A stretch of 64,000 nucleotides of DNA from the NCBI GenBank assembly GCA_039818345.1, contig JBCBUC010000006.1:66167-130166 (forward strand), given 5' to 3'. Of the stretch, positions 26,627 through 35,159 are shown piece by piece. Origin of the DNA: Parvularcula sp039818345. GTDB taxonomy: Bacteria > Pseudomonadota > Alphaproteobacteria > Caulobacterales > Parvularculaceae. A program made the position numbers and the translations under genes. The stretch's first letter is position 1, and each line of letters opens with the position of its first letter. Under the pieces are notes generated by a model, which did not search any database, was not told the DNA's origin, and saw nothing but the letters and a program-made list of their open reading frames with translations.

Positions 26627-26661
26627 TTTGCCAACAGGGTTAAGCTTTCCCGGTTGGCAAA
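26627..26661. terminator. Stem-loop between rpmF and eno
   Basis: TTTGCCAAC (26627-26635) and GTTGGCAAA (26653-26661) form a 9-bp perfect stem, extended after one mismatch by GGG/CCC. There is no U tract after it on the plus strand. It could end rpmF transcription or act as an mRNA processing or protection element before eno. Confidence 0.45.
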
Positions 26662-26746
26662 GTGAACAACGGGTGAGGGCGACGAAAGCTTGCTTTCACT
26701 CCATCCGCAAAGCTGGCATGGGCTCCTCACAATTCAGGAGACCCCC

Positions 26747-28021
26747 ATGCAATCGATCGCCGACATTCTAGCCCGAGAGATCCTCGACAGCCGCGGTTTT
26801 CCCACCGTGGAAGTTGACGTTGTAACCGCTGATGGCGCCATGGGGCGCGCAGCGGTGCCTTCTGGCGCGTCAACCGGCATGCATGAAGCCCATGAGCGCC
26901 GTGATGGTAGTGAGCGTTATCTGGGCAAAGGGGTCCGTGATGCGGTGACGGCGATCCAGACGGAAGTCTCGAAAGTTCTTATCGGCGTCGATACCACCGA
27001 GCAGGTCTTTATCGACCGGACGATGAACGAGCTTGATGGTACCGCCAACAAAAGCCGCATCGGTGCCAATGCTATCCTCGGCGTCAGCCTCGCTGTTGCC
27101 AAGGCGGCGGCGGAGTATCATGACCTGCCGCTCTTCCGCTATTTGGGTGGCCCATCGGCAACGACCCTCCCTGTACCGATGATGAATATTCTTAATGGCG
27201 GGGCGCATGCGGACAACCCCGTCGACATCCAAGAGTTCATGATCATGCCGGTGGGCGCGGACAGCTTCTCTGAAGCCCTCCGCATGGGCGCAGAGGTGTT
27301 CCATGCCCTCAAAAAAGCGCTCAAGGCCGATGGTATGGGCACCAATGTGGGTGATGAGGGCGGGTTTGCGCCGAACATCTCTTCCTCGCGCCACGCGTTG
27401 GATCTCATCATGGGTGCAATCGAGGCAGCAGGTCTGAAGCCGGGTTCCGACATGGTGTTGGCGCTCGATGTCGCCTCGACGGAATTCTTCAAGGATGGTC
27501 AGTACACCCTCGCCGGTGAGAATCAGACCCTCGATGCTGGCGGCATGGCAAGCTATCTCGCTGGCCTTGCCAAGGATTACCCGATCAAATCGATCGAGGA
27601 CGGCATGGCCGAAGACGACTGGGACGGCTGGGTCGAGCTGACCCGTCAGGTTGGCGACAGCGTGCAGCTTGTCGGCGATGATCTTTTCGTGACCAATCCG
27701 AAGCGTCTCGCAACCGGCATTGAAAAGAGTGCGGGTAATGCGATTTTGGTCAAGGTCAATCAAATCGGTACCCTGACGGAGACTTTTGAGGCCGTCGATA
27801 TGGCCCACAAAGCAGGCTTTAAGGCCGTCATGTCTCACCGTTCAGGTGAGACTGAGGACACAACGATTGCTGATCTCGCGGTCGCCACAGGTTGTGGTCA
27901 GATCAAAACGGGCTCCCTCGCGCGCTCTGACAGAACGGCGAAGTACAACCAGCTTTTGCGGATCGAAGAGGCACTTGGGCCCTCAGCACACTATCCGGGT
28001 GCTGACATCCTTAAAGGTTAA
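26747..28021 (+). CDS. eno: Enolase
   Basis: Glycolytic enzyme that interconverts 2-phosphoglycerate and phosphoenolpyruvate; also part of RNA degradosomes in some bacteria. 424 residues, standard. Visible signatures are AREILDSRGFPTVEVDV at the start, GGAHADNPVDIQEFMIMP, the metal-binding SIEDGMAEDDW and LVGDDLFVTNPKRL, the catalytic Lys in LVKVNQIGTLTET and SHRSGETED. The ATG at 26747 has CAGGAG upstream, so the in-frame ATG at 26690 is not needed. Confidence 0.97.
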   Translation: MQSIADILAREILDSRGFPTVEVDVVTADGAMGRAAVPSGASTGMHEAHERRDGSERYLGKGVRDAVTAIQTEVSKVLIGVDTTEQVFIDRTMNELDGTANKSRIGANAILGVSLAVAKAAAEYHDLPLFRYLGGPSATTLPVPMMNILNGGAHADNPVDIQEFMIMPVGADSFSEALRMGAEVFHALKKALKADGMGTNVGDEGGFAPNISSSRHALDLIMGAIEAAGLKPGSDMVLALDVASTEFFKDGQYTLAGENQTLDAGGMASYLAGLAKDYPIKSIEDGMAEDDWDGWVELTRQVGDSVQLVGDDLFVTNPKRLATGIEKSAGNAILVKVNQIGTLTETFEAVDMAHKAGFKAVMSHRSGETEDTTIADLAVATGCGQIKTGSLARSDRTAKYNQLLRIEEALGPSAHYPGADILKG

Positions 28022-28032
28022 TCAGACATCGG

Positions 28033-28067
28033 TACGGCGCTGATAAAAAATGTCAGCGCCGTAAGAT
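28033..28067 (+). terminator. Terminator after eno
   Basis: TACGGCGCTGA (28033-28043) and TCAGCGCCGTA (28053-28063) form an 11-bp perfect stem with a nine-base A-rich loop, followed by AGATTTT. The U tract is short. Confidence 0.65.
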
Positions 28068-28118
28068 TTTGGTAACGCTGCTTGGCGAAGGGTGAGTCGT
28101 CGAAAGGACTTCATCCCT

Positions 28119-28508
28119 ATGCTGAATATTCGTGCCATCCTTACACAATCTGTTGTGCCTGCAGCCCTCATCGTGGGCACGGCCTACCAGATCTTGTTGG
28201 GTATCAATGGCCCGGATGGATTGCGGCGGGCAGAACACCTGGCGATGGTGAAGGCAGAACGCGCACTTCAAGTTGAAATGCTCAAGCTCGAACGCGTGCG
28301 TTTGGAAGAACGTGCTGACCGTTTGGTGCTGTCATCGCTTGATGAAGACCTTCTTGAGGTGCAGGCGCGCGCCAATCTTGGGCATATGCGTCCCGGCGAA
28401 TACCGGATTTCCCTCTCAGAGCTCGATGCTGTGGCGGCCACCCCCGTTGGCCATGAGCAGCAGCTGACCAGCCTGATCGCGGTTTCTCTCCTTAATACCG
28501 GCGTCTGA
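28119..28508 (+). CDS. ftsB: FtsB/DivIC-family septum formation initiator
   Basis: 129-residue single-pass membrane protein. One hydrophobic segment near the N terminus (VVPAALIVGTAYQILL) is followed by a coiled coil of charged heptads and the family-typical ARANLGHMRPGEYRI region. FtsB-like proteins join FtsL and FtsQ in the division complex. eno followed by ftsB is a conserved order in Proteobacteria, which supports the call. AAAGGA lies about ten bases before the ATG at 28119; a GTG at 28092 is a possible alternative. Confidence 0.85.
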   Translation: MLNIRAILTQSVVPAALIVGTAYQILLGINGPDGLRRAEHLAMVKAERALQVEMLKLERVRLEERADRLVLSSLDEDLLEVQARANLGHMRPGEYRISLSELDAVAATPVGHEQQLTSLIAVSLLNTGV

Positions 28509-28539
28509 ACCTCGACGGACCAACCCGCCACCAAGAGCG

Positions 28540-29745
28540 TCAGGTTGGAACAGACGATGGTCTTGATGGGGGTAAAGCGAAGAGGAGGACCGGAGAGATC
28601 GTGAACACGATGAACGAGGTCACAAGCAGCTCCATCATCCCGCGCTCGACATAGGGTGCGGTGACGGCGGTTCCGACCGCCGTGCCAACAAAGGCAAAAA
28701 GCAACAAGATTGCCGCTGCTCGCGCTTCATTGCCCTCGGATACCGCCAGTGCCTGATTAAATCCTGGTGGCGCACGTAAGCCGAACCCGGCGTTCACCAG
28801 CACGAACATCAAGATATAGATGGTGACATTATCGGACCCTGTGAGCCGTGTAAGGATCATCAAAAGCATTCCTACCGATGACATGACTGAGCCAAAAATG
28901 ATCACTTGCTCATCACCAAAGCGCTTGGTGAAAAAGCCTGCGGTGTTCGCACAAACCGCAAAGAAGAAGATCCCTGAGATTTGCATCACGATGAAACGCT
29001 GAACGCCCAGTCCAAAGACGTGCACCATCACCGCGGGCATGCCGAAGACAAAAATCAACAATCCCGCCAGCGACGCCGCGTGGCTCAAGCTATATCGCCA
29101 ATAGACGATGTTGCGCATAAGGCTGCGGTAGGTACCAGCATGCCCCCTGATCTGAAGGCTTGGCGCGGCTCTTCGGATGATCAGCAAAAGAACGATTGTG
29201 CCAAGAGCGAGCACAAAAAGGAGGTAGAAAGAGCTTGTCCAGCCAAAACTGGCCAGGAGCCAAAGCCCCATAATCGGCGCAAGGGCAGGGATCATCGATT
29301 CAAACGTTGCCAGCAAACCAAAGACCCGCACGACGGCGCCTTCAGGCACGAGAAATCTAATCCAGACAGGTGCGAACACTGCCGGTGCGGCGCCGAGCAG
29401 TCCTTGAAAAAAGCGGCAGATCGTCAGGATGGGAATGCTTTCCGCCCGCGTGGCGACGAGGCTCGCGATGGCAAATCCAAACAAGCAGACGAGCAGCAAT
29501 GTCACCTGATTGGTGCGGGACCCCGCTTCACCCCATAGAATAAGACCAATCGCGATACCGAACGTGTAACTGGCAAGAACGCCTTGTGCCATGGCCTGGG
29601 TACCGCCGAGGATATCGGGCAACGATGGCACCGCCGGCAAGACGAGGTCCGTTCCGGCAAGCCCTAAGATCGTTCCCGCCAACGCAGCGCAAAGCGCACT
29701 GGCGGCGATCAACCTACTCATTGTGCTGTCTGTTTGGGTGTTCAT
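28540..29745 (-). CDS. MFS drug/metabolite exporter, Bcr/CflA type
   Basis: 401-residue inner-membrane transporter with about 12 hydrophobic segments and the Bcr/CflA-like start (VLPAVPSLPDILGGTQAMAQGVLASYTFGIAIGLILWGEAGS). Proteins of this type export drugs, cysteine or other small molecules by proton antiport. It is next to an XRE-type regulator on the same strand, 84 bp apart; local regulation is possible. Substrate unknown. Confidence 0.83.
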   Translation of the reverse strand: MNTQTDSTMSRLIAASALCAALAGTILGLAGTDLVLPAVPSLPDILGGTQAMAQGVLASYTFGIAIGLILWGEAGSRTNQVTLLLVCLFGFAIASLVATRAESIPILTICRFFQGLLGAAPAVFAPVWIRFLVPEGAVVRVFGLLATFESMIPALAPIMGLWLLASFGWTSSFYLLFVLALGTIVLLLIIRRAAPSLQIRGHAGTYRSLMRNIVYWRYSLSHAASLAGLLIFVFGMPAVMVHVFGLGVQRFIVMQISGIFFFAVCANTAGFFTKRFGDEQVIIFGSVMSSVGMLLMILTRLTGSDNVTIYILMFVLVNAGFGLRAPPGFNQALAVSEGNEARAAAILLLFAFVGTAVGTAVTAPYVERGMMELLVTSFIVFTISPVLLFALPPSRPSSVPT

Positions 29746-29829
29746 GAGAAGAGCCGCCGTCCATCGTGACGACCGCCCTAGCAGCTTCGATCGATCACCA
29801 CGATGTCTAAAGCATACAGAGGTTGCCGA

Positions 29830-30414
29830 TCAGTGATCGTTCACTAAGCGGGCAAAGCGACCATCAGAAAGCGGGATGCGCACGACTTTGCGTTGGCCTT
29901 CGAAGATCTTGATCTCGTCATAGTCAGCGGACGATGTAAAAAACTGCCGTTCGGAATGCGGATGATCAAACCAACCGGAAGGTTCAAGCGCCCGTTCCAC
30001 CTGATCGATTTCTTCCGTCGCAAACCGCCAAAAACACGTGCCGATGAGATCCGACACCGGCTGATGCCATTCGAGGGCTCGTTTTCGCGAGGCGGCCAAC
30101 AGGTTGTGGGAGATATCACAAATGAGGAAATAGGGTTCCGTCGACGTCTCGATCAAATTGGCCAAGGCATGGTCACTTGCCGTCGTGGGTTTGGCCTCGA
30201 TCAGGGCGCGAATGTTCTTTTCATGCGCTGAGGCTGGCGCCCACCCCTTTTCCCATCGGGAGATGGTGACTTGGCTGACGCCGAGATGCGCCGCGAGGGC
30301 GTCCTGACTGAGCGAATTGAGCACCCGCCAGCGCCGAAGGGCGCCGCCCACATTGATCCTTGGCGGTAATGACAGGCCTAAATGCGGGTCTGCCTCTGAC
30401 AGGTGCTCGTCCAT
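29830..30414 (-). CDS. XRE-family regulator with C-terminal sensor-like domain
   Basis: 194-residue DNA-binding protein. An HTH of the Cro/XRE type (LRRWRVLNSLSQDALAAHLGVSQVTISRWEKG) occupies about residues 25-60, and the C half (FLICDISHNLLAASRKRALEWHQPVSDLIG) looks like a PAS-type ligand domain. The reading frame begins with TTG at 30423, but the ATG at 30414 is more likely; neither has a strong ribosome site. It is divergent from lipA and upstream of the MFS exporter gene, which it may regulate (inference). Confidence 0.78.
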   Translation of the reverse strand: MDEHLSEADPHLGLSLPPRINVGGALRRWRVLNSLSQDALAAHLGVSQVTISRWEKGWAPASAHEKNIRALIEAKPTTASDHALANLIETSTEPYFLICDISHNLLAASRKRALEWHQPVSDLIGTCFWRFATEEIDQVERALEPSGWFDHPHSERQFFTSSADYDEIKIFEGQRKVVRIPLSDGRFARLVNDH

Positions 30415-30500
30415 TGTGCTCAACTATCACATCCGCCAACCGCGTCACAAAGGATCCGCGTGTTCTTATTGAGCGGGTAGGGATCCTTCCTTAGGTACGG

Positions 30501-31460
30501 ATGATGGCCACTCTTATTGATCTCAACCAGCGACCGGCGCTCAGGCACCCTGAGAAGCAAAAAAACCCGGACAGTCCGATCCAGCGGAAACCGGACTGGA
30601 TTCGCGTCAAGGCCCCGGTTTCAAAGGGCTACGCCGCGACGCGCGAGATCGTTAAATCCAAGGGCCTCGTCACTGTTTGCGAAGAAGCGGCGTGCCCCAA
30701 CATCGGAGAATGCTGGGACCAAAAGCACGCAACGATGATGATTTTGGGCGAGATTTGCACCCGCGCCTGCGCTTTTTGCAATGTGCGCACGGGTCTACCC
30801 AGCGCTGTTGATCGTGATGAGCCGCGCCGGGTGGCCGATGCCGTGGCGGAAATGGGTCTCAAGCATGTCGTCATCACCTCGGTGGATCGCGATGATCTCG
30901 AAGATGGCGGTGCTCAGCACTTTGTTGATGTGATTGAAGCAATCCGCGCGCGCGCGCCGCAAACGACGATCGAGATTCTGACACCGGATTTCTTGCGCAA
31001 GCCAGATTGGGCGCTTGATAAGGTCATTGATGCAGCGCCGGATGTGTTTAACCACAACCTTGAAACGGTGCCGCGTCTTTATCTCTCGATCCGTCCGGGT
31101 GCGCGTTACTTCCATAGTCTTCGGCTGCTTGAACGCGTGAAAGACCGCGCGCCAGAGCAGTTCACCAAATCGGGCCTGATGGTCGGTCTGGGCGAAACCA
31201 CCGAAGAGGTGATGCAGGTGATGGACGACATGCGTTCCGCCGGCATCGATTTTCTGACGATCGGCCAATATCTTCAGCCCACGCGCAAACATGCCGCCGT
31301 CGACCGGTTTGTCACGCCAGATGAGTTTAAACGCTATGAGACGATCGCCCGTTCCAAGGGTTTCCTGATGGTCTCAGCCAGCCCTCTCACACGCTCGAGC
31401 CACCATGCAGGTGATGACTTCGCCAAATTGAAAGCCGCCCGTGAGGCCAAGGGCGCTTAG
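30501..31460 (+). CDS. lipA: Lipoyl synthase
   Basis: Radical-SAM enzyme that inserts two sulfurs into octanoyl groups on lipoyl-dependent proteins such as pyruvate dehydrogenase E2. 319 residues. The radical-SAM cluster ligands are C86, C90 and C93 (CTRACAFC) and the auxiliary cluster ligands C60, C65 and C71; the C-terminal SSHHA with its Arg-Ser-Ser motif is also present. The next gene starts on the base after its stop, an arrangement common in Alphaproteobacteria. Confidence 0.96.
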   Translation: MMATLIDLNQRPALRHPEKQKNPDSPIQRKPDWIRVKAPVSKGYAATREIVKSKGLVTVCEEAACPNIGECWDQKHATMMILGEICTRACAFCNVRTGLPSAVDRDEPRRVADAVAEMGLKHVVITSVDRDDLEDGGAQHFVDVIEAIRARAPQTTIEILTPDFLRKPDWALDKVIDAAPDVFNHNLETVPRLYLSIRPGARYFHSLRLLERVKDRAPEQFTKSGLMVGLGETTEEVMQVMDDMRSAGIDFLTIGQYLQPTRKHAAVDRFVTPDEFKRYETIARSKGFLMVSASPLTRSSHHAGDDFAKLKAAREAKGA

Positions 31461-31913
31461 ATGACCGCCCACCATGAGCGTATGGCGGTGCCGTTTAAGC
31501 CGCAGGATATGTACAATCTCGTCCTTGATGTGACTGACTATCCGCGTTTTATCCCGTGGGTTGAGGCGCTCCGTGTGCGACGCGATGGTGAGGAAGATGG
31601 TAACCGTCTGATCACGGCGGATATGGTGGTCAGGTATTCTGTCTTCCGCGAAAGCTTTCGGTCAGCTGTGACGGCTGATCCTGAGGCGCTGACGATCCAT
31701 GTGGATTACGTCAAAGGACCGCTACAGAACCTCTCCAATCATTGGGTCTTTGAGGAAACCAACGAGGGCTGCATCGTCGATTTCCAACTCGCATTCGCGT
31801 TCAAAAGCCAGCTCATGCAGGCCGCGGCCACGGCGTTCGTCGAGCATGGATTCATGCGGCTTTCTGGGGCATTTATTGACGAAGCCCACCGCCGCTTTGG
31901 TGATGCTGCCTAG
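31461..31913 (+). CDS. ratA: Coq10/RatA-family START-domain protein
   Basis: 150-residue SRPBCC-fold protein of the family that includes eukaryotic Coq10 and E. coli RatA. The pattern PQDMYNLVLDVTDYPRFIPWVEALRV at the start and FEETNEGCIVDFQLAFAFKS in the middle are diagnostic. In bacteria with ubiquinone the likely job is binding quinone or supporting respiration; the 'toxin' label from E. coli is probably misleading here, as no antitoxin partner is visible. It abuts lipA and is likely co-transcribed. Confidence 0.88.
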   Translation: MTAHHERMAVPFKPQDMYNLVLDVTDYPRFIPWVEALRVRRDGEEDGNRLITADMVVRYSVFRESFRSAVTADPEALTIHVDYVKGPLQNLSNHWVFEETNEGCIVDFQLAFAFKSQLMQAAATAFVEHGFMRLSGAFIDEAHRRFGDAA

Positions 31914-32012
31914 GCATTTTACCGAAAAACGATATTTTTTGCTTGTCGATGAGCCCCGTCGTCACCATCTGTTACTCTGTCGGAGGCGCAAAAGGCCTCG
32001 CCAATAAAGGAG

Positions 32013-32486
32013 ATGAGCGTGGCAGAACAAGCCCAAAGCACAGACAAGATTTTTGATGAGAAGACGTTTCAAGACCAGCTGAGACCTGCCTGGACACCCG
32101 TCAACGTCGCACTGATGATCCTCTTCTTTGTGACTGGTCTTTGGCCTCTTGGCCTGCTTGCCATCGCTTACATGATGTATGGCCGAGAAATGGGCCTCGA
32201 CTTTTCGAATTGGGGTCAGGCGAAATCCAGTGTCCGGCGTGCCTCAAAAGGCTGCACCTGGTCGTCGAACCGGACCCGGAGCCAAAGCTCTTCAGGCAAT
32301 GCTGCGTTCGATGCATGGCGTGATGCGGAAATCAGCCGCCTCGAAGAAGAGCGCCGTAAGCTCGACGAAGCGCGCAAAGCCTTTGATGAGCACATGAAAG
32401 AGCTGCGCATGGCCCGCGATCGGGACGAGTTCGATGCCTTCCAGCGCGCATGGGCAGCGAAACGCCAAGACGGAAGCGCAAGCTAA
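32013..32486 (+). CDS. DUF2852 membrane protein
   Basis: 157-residue protein of a family restricted to Alphaproteobacteria. One hydrophobic segment (VNVALMILFFVTGLWPLGLLAIAYMMYG) lies at about residues 30-57, and the C-terminal half is a long charged coiled coil (EERRKLDEARKAFDEHMKELR) with the ARDRDEFDAF motif of the family. Function unknown. AAAGGAG sits directly before the ATG. A bidirectional terminator follows. Confidence 0.85.
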   Translation: MSVAEQAQSTDKIFDEKTFQDQLRPAWTPVNVALMILFFVTGLWPLGLLAIAYMMYGREMGLDFSNWGQAKSSVRRASKGCTWSSNRTRSQSSSGNAAFDAWRDAEISRLEEERRKLDEARKAFDEHMKELRMARDRDEFDAFQRAWAAKRQDGSAS

Positions 32487-32506
32487 CCCTATCAATGAGA
32501 ACTGAG

Positions 32507-32533
32507 AAAGGCCGGCGTTTGTCCGGCCTTTTT
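32507..32533. terminator. Bidirectional intrinsic terminator
   Basis: AAAGGCCGG (32507-32515) and CCGGCCTTT (32523-32531) form a 9-bp stem with a seven-base loop, followed by T-rich sequence and preceded by AAA. It serves the convergent DUF2852 and bamE genes. Confidence 0.85.
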
Positions 32534-32534
32534 G

Positions 32535-33011
32535 TTATGGGCCGCCAGGGCCGCCCGGTCCGCCAGGGCCAGCTGCACCTGGGACACCCGTGCCGACACC
32601 AACGCCGCCAAAGATCTGTTCAAAGAGACTGGCTTCCCGGCCTCGCGTGGCGGTCTTTCTCGCCACGATGTCGACCTCCTGCCCGTCTTCAAGGGTGAGG
32701 GTCTCCACGCCGGCAACGTGGCCTTCTTCGTCAAATGCGAACGCAACGACCGTGCGGTCGTAGACCTCGGTCAGGAAAAACGCGCGGGCGTTGGTGCGCT
32801 GACTGATATAATACCAAACATCATCATTAAGCGGCGGCCGAACGGAGGGTTCGCCATAGCGCGCCAACACCGACTCTTTGGTGTCGACGCCGGGGATCGC
32901 TTCAAGGCCAGTTTCACCCAGTTCAACGACATAGCCGTGGTTGGCGCGGGTCGAGACGCAACCAGATAGAAGAAGCGCGGCCAGGGCGCTGAAGAGCAGC
33001 ATGTGTTTCAT
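32535..33011 (-). CDS. bamE: BamE-like outer-membrane assembly lipoprotein
   Basis: 158-residue SmpA/OmlA-domain lipoprotein. The lipobox LLLSGC gives lipidation near residue 15, followed by the family features GVDTKESVLARYGEPS and DDVWYYISQRT. BamE helps the BamA complex insert outer-membrane barrels. I chose the second ATG of ATGATG (33011), five bases after GGGAG. Odd feature: the C terminus is a Gly-Pro-rich tail (repeated GGP) of about 15 residues not seen in E. coli BamE. It is divergent from the CBP3 gene, a conserved alphaproteobacterial arrangement. Confidence 0.88.
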   Translation of the reverse strand: MKHMLLFSALAALLLSGCVSTRANHGYVVELGETGLEAIPGVDTKESVLARYGEPSVRPPLNDDVWYYISQRTNARAFFLTEVYDRTVVAFAFDEEGHVAGVETLTLEDGQEVDIVARKTATRGREASLFEQIFGGVGVGTGVPGAAGPGGPGGPGGP

Positions 33012-33163
33012 CATCACTCCCATCGCGCGAGATGACCCGACCGTCAACGGCCTGGTCGTGAGAAGACGTCCATCAACTGGCCATTTGCTGCGACCGCGCT
33101 GGCCTGCCGCTTTGCTGTTGCGTGCCAGGCGCGGTATCGGCTTTGACCGACATAGAGGTCCTT

Positions 33164-33748
33164 ATGTACGAGCGACTTAAAGAATTCATGGCCAAGCTGA
33201 CAGGAAGTGATGCGCAGCGGCGACGCGCGCATGCACTTTATGTGGTGATCGCGGAGGCATCGCGGCGCGAAGTCTTTTATCGCGAACTTGCTGTGCCGGA
33301 CACGCCCGAGGGCCGCTACGATATCTTGAGCTTGCATGCTATCTTGATGATGCGGCGATTGCGGGGCGAGGGGCCACACGCGGTCGATTTTGCGCAACTT
33401 GTCTTCGATGTGATGTTCCGTGATATCGACGACTCCTTACGAGAGTTGGGTGTTGGCGATATGCGCGTCGGCAAAAAAGTCCGTGCCTATGCCGAGGCGT
33501 TTTACGGCCGCGCCAAGGCCTATGAAGAAGGGCTTGATGGCGCGGGCGATCTCACCGACGCTGTCGCACGCAACATTTATAGCGATGACGAAGCTCCCTA
33601 TGCTCGTGCGCTTGCCGACTATATGTCGGCGGCTGACCAGGCGTTGGCTTCGCAAGAAACGGATGACCTCATGGCGGCAAAGGTCAATTTTCCAGAGCCG
33701 TCCGTCAAGGGAGTGATGGGTGATGACGAACGAGCTCGAACCGCTTGA
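33164..33748 (+). CDS. CBP3-type ubiquinol-cytochrome c chaperone
   Basis: 194-residue helical protein of the CBP3/ubiquinol-cytochrome-c chaperone family, related to the mitochondrial assembly factor for cytochrome b of complex III. Family traits are the helical AHALYVVIAEASRREVFYRELAVPDTPEGRYDILSLHAILMMRRLR and the FDVMFRDIDDSLRELGVGDMRVGKK segments. The ATG at 33164 has AGAGG nearby. It overlaps the next gene by 26 bases, so the two are coupled. Confidence 0.85.
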   Translation: MYERLKEFMAKLTGSDAQRRRAHALYVVIAEASRREVFYRELAVPDTPEGRYDILSLHAILMMRRLRGEGPHAVDFAQLVFDVMFRDIDDSLRELGVGDMRVGKKVRAYAEAFYGRAKAYEEGLDGAGDLTDAVARNIYSDDEAPYARALADYMSAADQALASQETDDLMAAKVNFPEPSVKGVMGDDERARTA

Positions 33749-34235
33749 AAGCCTCAGTGTCGACATTGATATCGCTCAGTTATCAGAGGAAGCGATCGAG
33801 CGGTCGATAGGGGTGAGCGCTGACGATCGTAAAGCCGTCGCCCGCCGGCTCGATGTGCCCGCCGTGGTCTCGCTCTCTGGGGCGCTTCGGGCAGTCCGCC
33901 ATGGCTCTCTTGTCCGTGTTGACGGCCGTATCGACGCTGAACTCGAGCGGACGTGCGTCGTGAGCTTAGAGCCGATGACGGAAAGCATCAGCGAAGATTT
34001 CGCAGCGGATTACACGATCGACCCGGCCGAGGCAGGCGGCGATGATCTCGATATCGATCTCGATGCTCCCGAGCCGTTGGAGGGTGACGTATTGGATCTT
34101 GGCGCCGTGCTTCTTGAGCAACTTGTGCTGGCCATGAACCCGCACCCACGAAAAGAGGATGCCCAGGCCCCAAATGATCCGGGTGCGGGCAAAGAATCAA
34201 GTCCGTTTGATGTGCTGAAGGCGCTGAAAAACTGA
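33723..34235 (+). CDS. DUF177/YceD-family protein
   Basis: 170-residue acidic protein of the YceD family, implicated in 23S rRNA accumulation or processing in plants and bacteria. The family core is LVRVDGRIDAELERTCVVSLEPM, followed by an acidic stretch and a C-terminal NPHPRKEDAQAP motif. An AAGGGAG site lies nine bases before the ATG at 33723; a GTG three bases earlier is possible. In many bacteria yceD precedes rpmF-plsX; here rpmF and plsX are both elsewhere in the window. Confidence 0.85.
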   Translation: MTNELEPLESLSVDIDIAQLSEEAIERSIGVSADDRKAVARRLDVPAVVSLSGALRAVRHGSLVRVDGRIDAELERTCVVSLEPMTESISEDFAADYTIDPAEAGGDDLDIDLDAPEPLEGDVLDLGAVLLEQLVLAMNPHPRKEDAQAPNDPGAGKESSPFDVLKALKN

Positions 34236-34242
34236 AGGTCAG

Positions 34243-34971
34243 CTATAGGGGTGACAACCAGTCCAGGCGTGATCGATCGATCAATCGGGTTTGTTCAGCT
34301 GGTGTGTGATAGGCTGAAACACGAAGCTCATAGGCCTCTGTTGCTTCACCCGTTTGACCGCGAATGACAAAGGGGCCAAGCGCAGTCAGTGCACGCACTT
34401 CAAGGCCATCACCGTCGCGGCCACTGAACTCGACGCAAGCGAACATGTGTTCGTTTGGTGTTAGAACCTCTCGCCAACCGGTGTCTCTCGGCGCGTTGTT
34501 TCCCTCGAGTGTGACATCAACTGATTCAAAGCTATGCTCTTGCACCACAATGCGGGGTGTACCGAAGGAGCTTACGACAGGCTGCGACTGCCAAGAAGGG
34601 ATCTCATCGGGTCGGTAGAGATCGGGAACGCAAACTGATTCCATGTACAATCGAAGCGATAGAGCAATATCCTCGTCAAACATAAATTCGCGTGGATTGG
34701 ATGAACCACTGATCGTATGCCAGCGCACAAGTAGGTTGTTGATCGCGGTGTCCTGATTACCTGTGTTGTAAACCAACAGCCGCATGTCACCGTCGATGCG
34801 AAGAAGCTGGTTATCAGCCTCACTGCCATAAGGCGCGCCAATCGTCAGTGTTGCCTCGTCGATGCTTGTCTCAAGCGTGACGTGCTCGCGCGGGGCGTAA
34901 TTCAAAATGGCCCCGAGCACCGACACCGTGACGGCAATGATGGAGAGAATGACAGACGCCAAGCCGCGCAT
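34243..34971 (-). CDS. Unknown membrane-anchored protein
   Basis: 242-residue protein with one N-terminal membrane segment (ASVILSIIAVTVSVLGAILNYA), probably an uncleaved anchor, and a mostly beta-predicted outer part with two cysteines (VCVPDL, FACVEF) that could pair in the periplasm. I recognise no family. I chose the ATG at 34971, five bases after GGGGG. It stands alone, convergent with the DUF177 gene. Confidence 0.6.
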   Translation of the reverse strand: MRGLASVILSIIAVTVSVLGAILNYAPREHVTLETSIDEATLTIGAPYGSEADNQLLRIDGDMRLLVYNTGNQDTAINNLLVRWHTISGSSNPREFMFDEDIALSLRLYMESVCVPDLYRPDEIPSWQSQPVVSSFGTPRIVVQEHSFESVDVTLEGNNAPRDTGWREVLTPNEHMFACVEFSGRDGDGLEVRALTALGPFVIRGQTGEATEAYELRVSAYHTPAEQTRLIDRSRLDWLSPL

Positions 34972-35159
34972 AATGCCCCCGAGACTGCGACGTCCCAAGT
35001 CTGCCGCGCTATTTCAAAAAGGCAACGGCGAACTTCGCTCAAGACGTTGAGCATGACCTCCTGGTCCGGTGCTCTCCGTTGACGTGTGCCGACAAGCATT
35101 GAGGAAAACCCGATCGTGTGTTAACCGTTGAAGAAGACACTCTGACAAATGGGGGTTAT

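Noticed and set aside
26870..27838. A minus-strand open frame of 322 codons opposite eno
   Set aside because: Mirror frame of a strongly conserved enolase gene; no ribosome site and no recognisable domain.
31461..31913. Toxin of a toxin-antitoxin pair (RatA label)
   Set aside because: No antitoxin-like partner; abuts lipA, and the Coq10-type START fold points to a quinone-related role.
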